Assembly: GCA_033721235.1 (NCBI GenBank) | Contig: JAWWAY010000001.1 | Span: forward strand, 124,001-188,000 | DNA from: UBA5078 sp033721235 | GTDB taxonomy: Bacteria > Pseudomonadota > Gammaproteobacteria > Pseudomonadales > Pseudohongiellaceae | DNA length: 64,000 bases | Direction: 5' to 3' | Shown here: one piece after another, positions 14,978-24,359 of the stretch | Layout of the letters: each line of letters begins with the position of its first letter | Position numbering within the stretch: position 1 is the stretch's first letter | Position numbers and translations under genes: made by a program | Notes under the pieces: generated by a model | Told to the model about the DNA's origin: nothing | Database searches by the model: none | Seen by the model: the letters and a program-made list of their open reading frames with translations, nothing else

Positions 14978-17686
14978 ATGCGAGAAGCTCAAGCGAAGAC
15001 AATTTATTTAAAAGACTACCAGGCACCAGCATTTTTAATTGATGAAACCCATTTGCGATTCGAACTAGGGGAAGAATCCACGCGAGTTACCTCGCAATTA
15101 AAGATGCGTCGCAACCCAGTGTTCGACGATCACAATGCTTGTCCGCTTATTCTTGACGGTCAAGATATGGAGCTGGAGAGCATTAGCATAGATGGGCAAG
15201 TGCTTGTTGCAGACAAGTATGTCGTGGGTGAAGAAACGCTAAGTATTTCGGAGTTGCCGAAGGCCGTTGATGAGAATGGCGCACAGTTCCTGCTTGAATG
15301 TGTCACCTTGATTAAGCCACAGGAAAACACCAGCTTAGAAGGTTTGTATAAGTCTAAAAAAATGTTCTGTACTCAATGTGAGGCCGAAGGTTTTCGCAAG
15401 ATAACGTATTATCTTGATCGTCCTGATGTGATGTCCAAGTTCACCACCACGGTGGAGGCTGACAAATCTCGCTATCCTGTTTTGCTTTCAAACGGAAATG
15501 ATATTGCCAGAGGGGATGCGGACAATGGTCGTCACTGGGTGACTTGGGAAGATCCATTCCGTAAGCCTTGTTATCTGTTCGCTCTTGTCGCTGGCGATTT
15601 GGAATGTGTGGAAGATAGTTTTGTCACCATGTCTGGCAAAGAGGTTGCTTTGCGTCTATTTGTTGAGCAAAAGGATTTGGATAAATGCGATCACGGCATG
15701 TTGTCGCTAAAGAATTCTATGGCCTGGGATGAGAAAGTATTTGGTCGTGAATACGACTTAGATATTTTCATGATTGTGGCAGTCGATGATTTCAATATGG
15801 GGGCAATGGAAAATAAGGGGCTTAATATCTTTAACACCTCCTGTGTTCTAGCCAATCCAGCAACGACTACGGACCAAGCATTTCAGCGTGTTGAAGCGGT
15901 TGTTGCTCATGAGTATTTTCACAATTGGTCCGGTAACCGAGTCACCTGTCGTGACTGGTTTCAATTGAGTCTAAAGGAAGGTTTTACGGTCTTTAGAGAC
16001 TCTGAATTTTCCGCGGATATGGGCTCCAGAACAGTAAAGCGTATCGATGATGTGACGTTCCTGCGTACAGCTCAGTTTGCCGAAGATGCGGGGCCAATGG
16101 CCCATTCGGTGCGCCCCGAATCCTATATGGAAATTTCTAATTTTTACACGCTTACGATCTACGAGAAGGGCGCCGAGGTGGTGCGCATGATTAAAGAGCT
16201 CGTGGGCGCGGCAAATTTCCGCAAAGGGAGCGATCTGTATTTTGATCGCCATGATGGGCAGGCCGTAACGACCGAAGACTTTGTGAAGGCAATGGAAGAT
16301 GCCAGCGGAGTGAGTCTTAAGCAGTTTAGAAACTGGTATTCGCAAGCAGGAACGCCGCGTTTGAGCGTAAGTGATAGCTACGATGAAGCCGCCAAGACCT
16401 ATACCTTAAGCGTTGCGCAATCCTGCCCTGCGACCCCAGAGCAAGAGGAGAAGCTGCCTTTCCATATTCCACTGCGAATGGGCTTGCTGGATTCAAGCGG
16501 TAAAGAGCTGACGCTGAACCTGCAGGGGAGCGAACAAAGCGAGGTTGTCAAAGAGCTCGTATTAGATGTAACACAGCCGAGCCAGAGTTTTGTCTTTACT
16601 GGAGTTGACTCTAAGCCCGTACCGTCTTTGTTACGTGGTTTCTCGGCACCGGTGAAGCTGAGTTTTGATTATAGCCTTAATGATCTCGTGTTCTTGATGA
16701 GCCACGATACGGATGGTTTTAATCGTTGGAATAGTGCTCAACAGCTTAGCGTTGTGGTGATGCAAGGCTTACTGGCCGACTACCAAGCCGGTAGAGAGTT
16801 GAAGCTAGACTCGCGAGTGAGTTCTGCATTCGACGGTATTGTACACGCTAGCATCGAGCGCTGCGTCGAAGGCGAGGCGCAAGACAAGGCCGCGATCGCT
16901 CAGCTATTAACATTGCCGTCAGAGGCTTATCTCAGTGAGCTGGCAGAGCAGATCGATGTGGATGGTATTCACGCGGTTCGTGAATTTGTCGCCAATACTC
17001 TAGCTATAGAGCTGAAAGAGCAGTTTAAAGAACTCTATAAACTTAACGATGTAAAAGAAGACTATAAACCCAATGCCGATGGCATAGCTAGAAGGGCACT
17101 GAAGAATGTCTGTCTATCCTATTTACTGCGTAGCGGTGATGAGTCATATCTAGCCTTGGCACAAAGGCAATATGAACACTCGGATAATATGACAGAGGTT
17201 GCCGCTGCTCTGCGCTTGATTGTAAATAGTGAGCTAGAAGGGGCAAGCGAGCTGCGCTCACAAGTGTTGGAGAACTTCTATAGTAAATGGAGTCATGAGG
17301 CACTGGTGGTCGATCAATGGTTTAGCATTCAGGCGACTTCAGTGCTACCTGGCGCGTTGGACAGAGTGAAGGAGCTTCTTCAGCATGAGGCCTTCGACAT
17401 TAAGAACCCTAATAAGGTGCGCTCGGTTATTGCCGCGTTTTGCGGTCAGAACCCTCTGCATTTCCATTGCGCCGATGGTTCGGGCTATGAGTTCTTAGCC
17501 GATAGAATTATCGAGCTTAATAAACTCAATCCGCAGATTGCATCACGCCTGTTGGTGCCCTTAACTCGCTGGAAGAAATACGATGAGCAGCGTCAACAAT
17601 TAATGACTGCACAGCTCAAACGTATTGCTAATGAAGACGGCCTGTCAAAAGATGTTACGGAGGTTGTGCTGAAGAGCCTCAAGTAA
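14978..17686 (+). CDS. pepN: Aminopeptidase N
   Basis: PepN is the broad cytosolic zinc aminopeptidase that frees N-terminal residues from peptides. The 902-residue product matches the proteobacterial M1 length. The exopeptidase motif GAMEN lies at 275-279. The zinc site HEYFHNW has His311, Glu312 and His315, with Glu334 of LKEG as the third ligand. The large helical C-terminal domain continues to the end. It follows DUF2797 after 35 bases, with GAGAAGG as ribosome site, and is closed by a strong bidirectional terminator before acnB. Confidence 0.96.
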   Translation: MREAQAKTIYLKDYQAPAFLIDETHLRFELGEESTRVTSQLKMRRNPVFDDHNACPLILDGQDMELESISIDGQVLVADKYVVGEETLSISELPKAVDENGAQFLLECVTLIKPQENTSLEGLYKSKKMFCTQCEAEGFRKITYYLDRPDVMSKFTTTVEADKSRYPVLLSNGNDIARGDADNGRHWVTWEDPFRKPCYLFALVAGDLECVEDSFVTMSGKEVALRLFVEQKDLDKCDHGMLSLKNSMAWDEKVFGREYDLDIFMIVAVDDFNMGAMENKGLNIFNTSCVLANPATTTDQAFQRVEAVVAHEYFHNWSGNRVTCRDWFQLSLKEGFTVFRDSEFSADMGSRTVKRIDDVTFLRTAQFAEDAGPMAHSVRPESYMEISNFYTLTIYEKGAEVVRMIKELVGAANFRKGSDLYFDRHDGQAVTTEDFVKAMEDASGVSLKQFRNWYSQAGTPRLSVSDSYDEAAKTYTLSVAQSCPATPEQEEKLPFHIPLRMGLLDSSGKELTLNLQGSEQSEVVKELVLDVTQPSQSFVFTGVDSKPVPSLLRGFSAPVKLSFDYSLNDLVFLMSHDTDGFNRWNSAQQLSVVVMQGLLADYQAGRELKLDSRVSSAFDGIVHASIERCVEGEAQDKAAIAQLLTLPSEAYLSELAEQIDVDGIHAVREFVANTLAIELKEQFKELYKLNDVKEDYKPNADGIARRALKNVCLSYLLRSGDESYLALAQRQYEHSDNMTEVAAALRLIVNSELEGASELRSQVLENFYSKWSHEALVVDQWFSIQATSVLPGALDRVKELLQHEAFDIKNPNKVRSVIAAFCGQNPLHFHCADGSGYEFLADRIIELNKLNPQIASRLLVPLTRWKKYDEQRQQLMTAQLKRIANEDGLSKDVTEVVLKSLK

Positions 17687-17734
17687 AATGTGAGCCGTGA
17701 TGTTGGGACTGGCTTGCTCTTTTTTAGCGGGCAC

Positions 17735-17774
17735 AAAAAAGCCGGTGTAGATAACAATCTACACCGGCTTTTTT
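17735..17774. terminator. Bidirectional intrinsic terminator between pepN and acnB
   Basis: Two perfect 18-base arms (17735-17752 and 17757-17774) enclose the loop AACA. The left arm starts with six A and the right arm ends with a run of T, so the hairpin has a U tract in both directions. It lies between the converging genes pepN and acnB and should end both transcripts. Confidence 0.93.
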
Positions 17775-17784
17775 TATTAGCCGC

Positions 17785-20382
17785 TTAAGAGGCGACTGTT
17801 TGTACGTTTACCGCAGGAATGGTCTGTACTTTCTCAGCCGCTTCCATATATGACTTGATCTCATTGAAGTTCAAGTAGCGGTAGATATTCTCAGACATAG
17901 TGTCTACGTTCTTCATGTAAACCATATACTCTTCCATTGTTGGAATATGGCCGAGCACAGAAGCAACGGCAGCCAATTCAGAAGAGGCCAGGTATACATT
18001 CGCGCCTTCACCTAAGCGGTTAGGGAAGTTACGCGTTGAGGTCGATACCACTGTTGACTTTGGTGCTACACGAGCTTGGTTACCCATGCACAGGGAGCAG
18101 CCAGGCATCTCAGTACGCGCACCGGCAACGCCGAACACATTGTAGATACCTTCTTCAGTCAATTGGTGTTGGTCCATCTTCGTTGGAGGTGAAACCCACA
18201 AGCGAGTTGGGATGCCACCTTTAGCTTGCTTGAGCACTTCGCTCGCTGCACGGAAGTGACCGATGTTAGTCATACAAGAACCGATAAATACTTCGTCGAT
18301 TTTTGTGCCTTGAACTTCAGACAATGGCTTAACATCGTCTGGGTCATTAGGGCAGGCCAATAGAGGCTCTTTAATATCGTTAAGGTCGATCTCGATGATC
18401 TTGTGGTATTCAGCATCCGCATCCGGCTCCAGAAGCTCTGGGTTTTCAAGCCACTCTTCCATCGCCTTAGCACGGCGCTCTAGAGTACGCGCATCGCCAT
18501 AGCCTTCGCTGATCATCCAGCGAAGTAGGGTGATGTTAGACTTGAAGTACTCAATGATAGGCTCTTTGCCTAGACGGATAGTACAACCGCCTGCGGAACG
18601 CTCTGCAGAGGCATCGGATAGCTCGAATGCTTGCTCAACTTTCAGGTCAGGCAGACCTTCGATCTCTAGAATGCGGCCAGAGAAAATATTTTTCTTACCC
18701 TTCTTCGCAACGGTTAGGTCGCCAGATTGAATAGCCGCATAAGGAATCGCATTTACCAAGTCGCGCAAGGTGATGCCAGGCTGCATTTTACCCTTAAAGC
18801 GCACGAGAACGGATTCAGGCATATCCAATGGAATCACTCCCGTTGCCGCAGCAAAGGCAACTAGGCCTGAGCCTGCAGGGAAGGAGATACCAATTGGGAA
18901 ACGTGTATGGGAGTCGCCGCCAGTACCTACTGTATCAGGCAATAGCATGCGGTTTAGCCACGAGTGGATAATACCGTCGCCAGGGCGCAAGGCCACACCG
19001 CCGCGAGTTTGAATAAAATCAGGTAGTGTGTGCTGTGTCTCGATATCAACGGGCTTCGGATAAGCGGCCGTGTGACAGAAAGACTGCATAACCAAATCAG
19101 CTGAGAAGCCAAGACATGCAAGGTCTTTCAGCTCATCACGAGTCATTGGGCCTGTTGTGTCTTGCGAGCCCACTGTGGTCATTTTGGGTTCGCAGTAGCT
19201 GCCAGCGCGAACGCCTTCGACGCCACACGCTCTACCCACCATCTTCTGCGCTAGCGTATAACCTTTATCAGAAGCTTCTGGGTTAAACGGTAGGCGGAAT
19301 ACTGTGGAGGGCTCAAGGCCAAGAGACGTGCGCGCCTTGTCTGTGAGGCCGCGACCGATGATGAGCGGAATACGGCCTCCCGCTCTTACTTCATCAAGAA
19401 TTACTTCGGTCTTAAGCTTAAACTCGGTAATGACTTCGTCAGTTCCGTGCTTAGTGATTTTGCCTTCGTATGGGTAGATGTCGATCACATCGCCCGTGTT
19501 GAGATTGTCTACGTCACACTCGATTGGGAATGCGCCCGCGTCTTCCATGGTATTGAAGAAGATAGGAGCGATTTTGCCACCGATGCAAACACCGCCATCA
19601 CGCTTGTTTGGAATATAAGGAATATCGTCACCAATATTCCACAATACAGAGTTAGTCGCAGATTTGCGTGAAGAGCCTGTACCGACAACATCGCCCACTA
19701 GTGCTACTGGGAAGCCTTTCTCTTTAAGCTCGGAGATTTGCTCTGCCGCATTCGTTACCCCTTCGCGCTCCATCTTGTACATGGCAAGAGCGTGCAGAGG
19801 GATATCTGGGCGTGACCAAGCGTCCTGTGCTGGGGAAAGATCGTCAGTGTTAGTCTCGCCAGGCACTTTGTAGACTGTGACGGTCATGACTTCTGGCAGG
19901 CTCGGCTTACTGGTAAACCACTCGGCGTCAGCCCAAGACTGTAGCAGCTTTTTGGCGTGCTCATTGCCGGCTTTGGCTAACTCATCCACATCGTGGAAGG
20001 CGTCGAACATTAGCAATGTGTGGGAGAGTTCTTTAACCGCAAGTTCGGCTAGCTCTTTATCTTCGAGTAGCTTCACCAAGGTGGCAATATTGTAGCCACC
20101 TAGCATAGAGCCCAGCAGTTTTACTGCTAGTGGCTTGTCGATGATAGGGGAGCTTACTTCGCCAGTGGCGATAGCCGATAGGAAACCAGCCTTAACGTAT
20201 GCAGCCTCGTCCACGCCAGCGGGAACTCGTGTGGAGATCAAATCTAGGATGAACTCCTCTTCACCGGCTGGTGGGTTTTTGAGTAGCTCAATTAGGTCTG
20301 CTACTTGTTCAGCATTGAGAGGTTTAGGAACGATACCTTGTTCGGCACGCTCGGCAACATGTTTTCTGTAATCTTCTAACAC
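17785..20382 (-). CDS. acnB: Aconitate hydratase B
   Basis: AcnB interconverts citrate and isocitrate in the TCA cycle through a 4Fe-4S cluster. The product has 865 residues, the usual AcnB length, with the B-type domain order: an N-terminal HEAT-like region (about 1-160), the swivel domain (about 170-370), then the cluster-bearing catalytic domains. Cluster cysteines are in FIGSCMTN and PGCSLCMGN. The start is GTG with AAGGGGAA upstream. Loss of the cluster under iron limitation turns AcnB into an RNA-binding regulator in E. coli; nothing here tests that. It stands alone, between a bidirectional terminator and a 289-base spacer. Confidence 0.97.
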   Translation of the reverse strand: MLEDYRKHVAERAEQGIVPKPLNAEQVADLIELLKNPPAGEEEFILDLISTRVPAGVDEAAYVKAGFLSAIATGEVSSPIIDKPLAVKLLGSMLGGYNIATLVKLLEDKELAELAVKELSHTLLMFDAFHDVDELAKAGNEHAKKLLQSWADAEWFTSKPSLPEVMTVTVYKVPGETNTDDLSPAQDAWSRPDIPLHALAMYKMEREGVTNAAEQISELKEKGFPVALVGDVVGTGSSRKSATNSVLWNIGDDIPYIPNKRDGGVCIGGKIAPIFFNTMEDAGAFPIECDVDNLNTGDVIDIYPYEGKITKHGTDEVITEFKLKTEVILDEVRAGGRIPLIIGRGLTDKARTSLGLEPSTVFRLPFNPEASDKGYTLAQKMVGRACGVEGVRAGSYCEPKMTTVGSQDTTGPMTRDELKDLACLGFSADLVMQSFCHTAAYPKPVDIETQHTLPDFIQTRGGVALRPGDGIIHSWLNRMLLPDTVGTGGDSHTRFPIGISFPAGSGLVAFAAATGVIPLDMPESVLVRFKGKMQPGITLRDLVNAIPYAAIQSGDLTVAKKGKKNIFSGRILEIEGLPDLKVEQAFELSDASAERSAGGCTIRLGKEPIIEYFKSNITLLRWMISEGYGDARTLERRAKAMEEWLENPELLEPDADAEYHKIIEIDLNDIKEPLLACPNDPDDVKPLSEVQGTKIDEVFIGSCMTNIGHFRAASEVLKQAKGGIPTRLWVSPPTKMDQHQLTEEGIYNVFGVAGARTEMPGCSLCMGNQARVAPKSTVVSTSTRNFPNRLGEGANVYLASSELAAVASVLGHIPTMEEYMVYMKNVDTMSENIYRYLNFNEIKSYMEAAEKVQTIPAVNVQTVAS

Positions 20383-20671
20383 AGTATTCCCCTTGTCGGT
20401 AGACGATGAAGCGAAGAGAGATGTAAGAGCAAAGACACTTGGTGCGTATGGAATTCAAAGGGATTCGGTACTACACAGGTCGATTACACTTATTAAAATT
20501 CGTCGTTGAATTTTGTACTAATTAAAAGCCTTTTATTGCTTCGATTAGCTGTTAAAATCGGGGGGGTAGTTTAGTCGATTTTGCGCTAAAACGCCAGTTC
20601 AATAGTATTGTCAGCCTTTTGTAGCGCTTCTAAACACAAGCGTTGCATCCCAAGCATTGGAAAAAGAAATA

Positions 20672-21127
20672 GTGAAATCAAGCACCACCCGCACCCCCTG
20701 TATTGGCGTATGTTCGACTACTTCCCTCGGCGATCCTGTATGCAGAGGCTGCCAGCGTTACGCGGTTGAGGTTATCCAATGGAATGCGTATACGGGCCCC
20801 GAGAAAGAGGCGGTGCTGCGTCGCATTAGTACTTTGACTGAGCAAATACTGCGCGATAAGTTCATTATTGTCGACGAAGAGAAATTAGCGCAGCAACTGC
20901 AGCGCTCGCGGCTGCCGTTTAATGAGGCTCTATCGCCATTTTGTTGGATACAAACCCTGCTCAAGCGCATTCCCTTGCAAGCCTTGAATCTAGAAAACTA
21001 TGGCGTAGCGATCGCTAGGTCGTATCAAGATATGGGGCTGCAGGCCTTGGCGGATCAGGTGGATGAAGAGCTGCTGGTATTGGCGGAGGCTCATCACGCG
21101 CGCTATTTCAGCGCGCATGGCGTGTGA
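20672..21127 (+). CDS. DUF1289 domain protein
   Basis: The N-terminal 60 residues show the DUF1289 cysteine pattern (TPCIGVCS, then PVCRGCQR, then a conserved W), a short probable metal-binding unit. The C-terminal part is helical and not recognised. The product has 151 residues from GTG 20672, which has a purine-rich GGAAAAAG before it; a TTG at 20657 would add five residues without a ribosome site. Family function is unknown. The spacer before it, 20383-20656, contains a run of seven G at 20560-20566 but no clear promoter. It converges with lpxH. Confidence 0.82.
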   Translation: MKSSTTRTPCIGVCSTTSLGDPVCRGCQRYAVEVIQWNAYTGPEKEAVLRRISTLTEQILRDKFIIVDEEKLAQQLQRSRLPFNEALSPFCWIQTLLKRIPLQALNLENYGVAIARSYQDMGLQALADQVDEELLVLAEAHHARYFSAHGV

Positions 21128-21149
21128 ACGCATTTAGCGGTAGCGCTAT

Positions 21150-21908
21150 TTAGGCGCTGCAGTGGGCAAAGTGCTTTAGGTCGAAGCCCTCATCATTGAA
21201 CTCAATAACCCAGCCTTTGTCATCCCAACTGCCTAGAACCAGTCTATAGGCTTCATTCTTCCCGTTTATAGGTTCGGGAAGGCGAATAGTGTGGACCGAA
21301 GGGCGATGAGTGTGACCGTGAATCAGGTAGTTGACCTGCTGCTTTTGCAGTAGTTTAGTGACTTCACTAGGGGTGACATCCATGATGTCGGATGCCTTGT
21401 GGCTATTATGTTCATTGCTTTGTTGGCGCGCCTGCTGGGCGATCATATAGCGCTCGACCAAGGACTTGGAGAGGAACTCGTCCTGCCACTGTTCTGAGCG
21501 GACCATGGCGCGAAACTGCATATAGTCCGTGTCTCTGGTGCAAAGGTGGTCGCCATGAATGAGGACCACTCGATGGCCGTGGCAGTCGATTAGAGTAGGC
21601 TCGCTGATTAGGCTTGCGCCACAGCGCTTGGCGTATTCATCCCCAATGAGGAAGTCACGGTTGCCATGCATGATGAAGATGTCGGTGCCACTTGCGCTAA
21701 GTTCGCTCAGAGCCTCTGCCACTTTGGCTGTCAAAGGGGTCTCGTCATCATCACCCACCCAGACTTCAAACAAGTCGCCCAGAATATACAACGCCTTGCA
21801 GCCCCTTGCGCGGCTGCTTAGGAATTGCATAAAGCTCTTTGTAATGATGGAGTCTTCTTTATCGAGATGTAGGTCGGAGATGAAGAGCGTTTTGGGATTT
21901 TCAGGCAT
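21150..21908 (-). CDS. lpxH: UDP-2,3-diacylglucosamine diphosphatase LpxH
   Basis: LpxH splits UDP-2,3-diacylglucosamine to lipid X and UMP in the fourth step of lipid A synthesis, at the inner face of the membrane. The 252 residues carry the calcineurin-like metal motifs: DLHL (Asp12, His14), GDLFEVWVGDD, HGNRDFL and HGDHLCTRD, and GHTHRP near residue 197. Length is close to the usual 240. It follows ppiB after 19 bases on the same strand, so the two are probably cotranscribed. Confidence 0.95.
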   Translation of the reverse strand: MPENPKTLFISDLHLDKEDSIITKSFMQFLSSRARGCKALYILGDLFEVWVGDDDETPLTAKVAEALSELSASGTDIFIMHGNRDFLIGDEYAKRCGASLISEPTLIDCHGHRVVLIHGDHLCTRDTDYMQFRAMVRSEQWQDEFLSKSLVERYMIAQQARQQSNEHNSHKASDIMDVTPSEVTKLLQKQQVNYLIHGHTHRPSVHTIRLPEPINGKNEAYRLVLGSWDDKGWVIEFNDEGFDLKHFAHCSA

Positions 21909-21927
21909 ATTTTTTTATTAGACTCTT

Positions 21928-22440
21928 TTATTCAGGCTTTTGGGCATCATCAACTACTTTAGCGGAGATTATCACAATTTCATCCGCTGGAACGTCTTGG
22001 TGGCCCGCTTGGGACGTGGTTTTGCACTGCTTTATTTTATTAATTACGTCCATGCCCTCGGTGACTTTTCCGAATACTGCATATCCCCAGCCCTGAGTAC
22101 TCTTGTTCTTGTGGTTGAGGAAAGTATTGTCGCTGACATTGATAAAGAACTGGCAAGTAGCTGAGTGTGGGTCGGCTGTGCGAGCCATTGCCAGTGTGCC
22201 GATCTCATTCTTAAGGCCGTTATCAGCTTCGTTCTCAATGGGGGCTTCGGTGGGTTTTTGTACCATGCCAGACTCGAAGCCGCCCCCTTGAATCATGAAA
22301 TTATCGATGACCCGATGGAAGATAGTGTTGTCGTAAAAGCCCTTCTCTACATAGGAGAGGAAATTCTTAGCTGATTTTGGGGCTTTCTCGAAATCCAGTT
22401 CGACTGAAAATTCGCCATAATTCGTTTTAAAGACAATCAT
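21928..22440 (-). CDS. ppiB: Cyclophilin-type peptidyl-prolyl isomerase, cytosolic
   Basis: The 170-residue product is a single cyclophilin domain without signal peptide, so it should act in the cytosol like E. coli PpiB. Key family motifs are FHRVIDNFMIQGGGF with the catalytic Arg, MARTADPHSATCQFFINV, and FGKVTEGMDVI. It lies divergent from glnS and just upstream of lpxH. The arrangement lpxH-ppiB-glnS-cysS is one I recall from P. aeruginosa. Confidence 0.95.
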   Translation of the reverse strand: MIVFKTNYGEFSVELDFEKAPKSAKNFLSYVEKGFYDNTIFHRVIDNFMIQGGGFESGMVQKPTEAPIENEADNGLKNEIGTLAMARTADPHSATCQFFINVSDNTFLNHKNKSTQGWGYAVFGKVTEGMDVINKIKQCKTTSQAGHQDVPADEIVIISAKVVDDAQKPE

Positions 22441-22499
22441 TATCTACTACCTTGACTAGAAAGGGGGTTTGGCCCCTTATGGGAAACACATTGAACAGT

Positions 22500-22505
22500 T
22501 ATAAT
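22500..22505 (+). promoter_or_regulatory. Probable -10 element for glnS
   Basis: A perfect TATAAT lies 39 bases before the glnS start in the divergent ppiB-glnS spacer. The -35 candidate 17 bases upstream, TTATGG at 22477, is weak. A small GC hairpin (AAGGGG at 22461-22466 pairing with CCCCTT at 22473-22478) overlaps that -35 region. Confidence 0.42.
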
Positions 22506-22544
22506 ACGTTCTTTGCCACTTGTGAGAAAGCGTAAAACAACTCT

Positions 22545-24302
22545 ATGAAACCATCTGACAATTCTTCTGCCAGCGCTAGCGCTGATTCCGGTGCGGCTGC
22601 GCCATCTAATTTCATTCGGCATATTATTGAGCAAGATCTGAAGAGCGGCAAGCATAATGGGCGTATCCAGACCCGTTTCCCCCCAGAGCCTAATGGCTTT
22701 CTTCATATCGGGCATGCCAAATCGATATGCTTAAACTTTGGCGTGGCTAAGGAGTTTGGGGGCGAGTGTAATCTGCGCTTCGATGACACCAACCCTGCGA
22801 AGGAAAGCCAAGAGTTCATCAACTCCATAAAAGCCGATATCGAGTGGCTGGGTTTTGAGTGGAGTGGAGATATACGCTATGCATCAAGCTATTTCGATGC
22901 CTTGCATGAGTGTGCGGTGCAGCTTATACGCTCCGGTGACGCCTATGTTTGTAGCCTGAGCCCAGATGAGGCCAGAGAGTATAGAGGCACATTGACTAGC
23001 CCAGGCAAAGATAGCCCTTACCGAAACCGTTCCGTTGAAGAGAACCTAGAGTTGTTTGCGGCTATGCGTGAAGGCAAGTTTGGGGATGGTGAACACAGTC
23101 TGCGCGCCAAAATTGATATGGCCTCGCCCAATATTAGTATGCGCGACCCAGTGATCTATCGAATTCGCCACGTGAACCATCATCAAACGGGCAATAAGTG
23201 GCCAATTTATCCAATGTACGACTTCGCTCACTGCATCTCTGATGCTTTGGAGTGTGTGACTCACTCGCTTTGTACTCTGGAGTTCGAAGACCATCGGCCA
23301 CTATACGAGTGGATCCTGAATCATCTCGATATCGAGGCATTGTACGAGCTCGGCGACAAGAAAGGCGAAAAGCAGCATTATGCTCTGCCCAAGCAAACAG
23401 AGTTCGCACGCCTGAATATTAATTACACGGTGATGAGCAAGCGAAAGCTCAAAGAGCTGGTAGACGAGTCCTATGTGAATGGTTGGGACGATCCGCGTAT
23501 GCCAACCTTGTCTGGCCTGCGCAGGCGAGGCTATACAGCAGCATCTATTCGTGATTTTTGCGAGCGAGCGGGTGTGAGCCGTAGCGAGGGGATTGTCGAT
23601 GTTGGCATGCTGGAGTACTGTATCCGTGAGGATCTAGATAGCAGCGCGCCGCGAGCCATGTGCGTACTGAACCCAATTAAAGTGGTGATCACCAACTACG
23701 ATGCTGAAAAGTCAGAGACATTGTCACTGCCTTGCCACCCCAAGGATGAAAGCATGGGCAAACGTGAAATTTCATTTGCCCGCGAACTCTATATTGACGC
23801 CAGTGACTTCGAAGAAGTGCCACCGCCAAAATATAAGCGCCTAACATTGGGTGGGGAAGTAAGATTGCGTGGTGCCTATGTCATTCGCTGTGATGAAGTG
23901 ATTAAAGACAATGAGGGCAAGCCAATAGAGCTGCGCTGTCACTATGATGATGCGACCCTGGGTGCGAATCCTGTAGGGCGAAAAGTAAAAGGGGTTATTC
24001 ATTGGGTGCCAGCACAAACTGCATTAGATGTAGAAGTGCGCGTTTATGATCGATTGTTCAGTAACGAGAATCCTGACGGCAAAGATGCTGGGGATTATAA
24101 GGACAATCTGAACCCTGAGTCTTTGCAGGTTTTAAGCAACTGTAAGGCAGAGCCAAGCTTGGCCACAGCGAAACCTGAGGATGGGTTCCAGTTCGAGCGA
24201 GAGGGCTATTTCTGCGTAGATCGCTATGACTCTACCGCCCAGAAGATGGTGTTCAATAGAACCGTCACGCTGCGTGATTCTTGGGCAAAAATGACAAAGT
24301 AG
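22545..24302 (+). CDS. glnS: Glutaminyl-tRNA synthetase
   Basis: GlnS charges tRNA-Gln with glutamine. The 585-residue protein starts with a short Ser/Ala-rich extension (about 20 residues) before the class I core. The HIGH motif is HIGH at 54-57, in PEPNGFLHIGH, and the KMSKS-like loop is VMSKRKL (Met297-Lys299). The C-terminal beta-barrel anticodon-binding domains complete the expected length. The presence of glnS means Gln-tRNA need not come from the Glu-tRNA amidotransferase route. cysS follows 57 bases later in the same direction. Confidence 0.97.
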   Translation: MKPSDNSSASASADSGAAAPSNFIRHIIEQDLKSGKHNGRIQTRFPPEPNGFLHIGHAKSICLNFGVAKEFGGECNLRFDDTNPAKESQEFINSIKADIEWLGFEWSGDIRYASSYFDALHECAVQLIRSGDAYVCSLSPDEAREYRGTLTSPGKDSPYRNRSVEENLELFAAMREGKFGDGEHSLRAKIDMASPNISMRDPVIYRIRHVNHHQTGNKWPIYPMYDFAHCISDALECVTHSLCTLEFEDHRPLYEWILNHLDIEALYELGDKKGEKQHYALPKQTEFARLNINYTVMSKRKLKELVDESYVNGWDDPRMPTLSGLRRRGYTAASIRDFCERAGVSRSEGIVDVGMLEYCIREDLDSSAPRAMCVLNPIKVVITNYDAEKSETLSLPCHPKDESMGKREISFARELYIDASDFEEVPPPKYKRLTLGGEVRLRGAYVIRCDEVIKDNEGKPIELRCHYDDATLGANPVGRKVKGVIHWVPAQTALDVEVRVYDRLFSNENPDGKDAGDYKDNLNPESLQVLSNCKAEPSLATAKPEDGFQFEREGYFCVDRYDSTAQKMVFNRTVTLRDSWAKMTK

Positions 24303-24359
24303 CAGGCGCATTTTGGCCTGTGCCAAGACATTAAAACATATTAATAATTGAGAGAATTC

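Noticed and set aside
15971..16345. Minus-strand open frame of 124 codons within pepN
   Set aside because: It lies fully inside the well supported aminopeptidase N gene and its product resembles nothing known.
20560..20566. Run of seven G in the acnB spacer as a regulatory G-quadruplex
   Set aside because: Only one G run is present; a quadruplex would need four runs close together.
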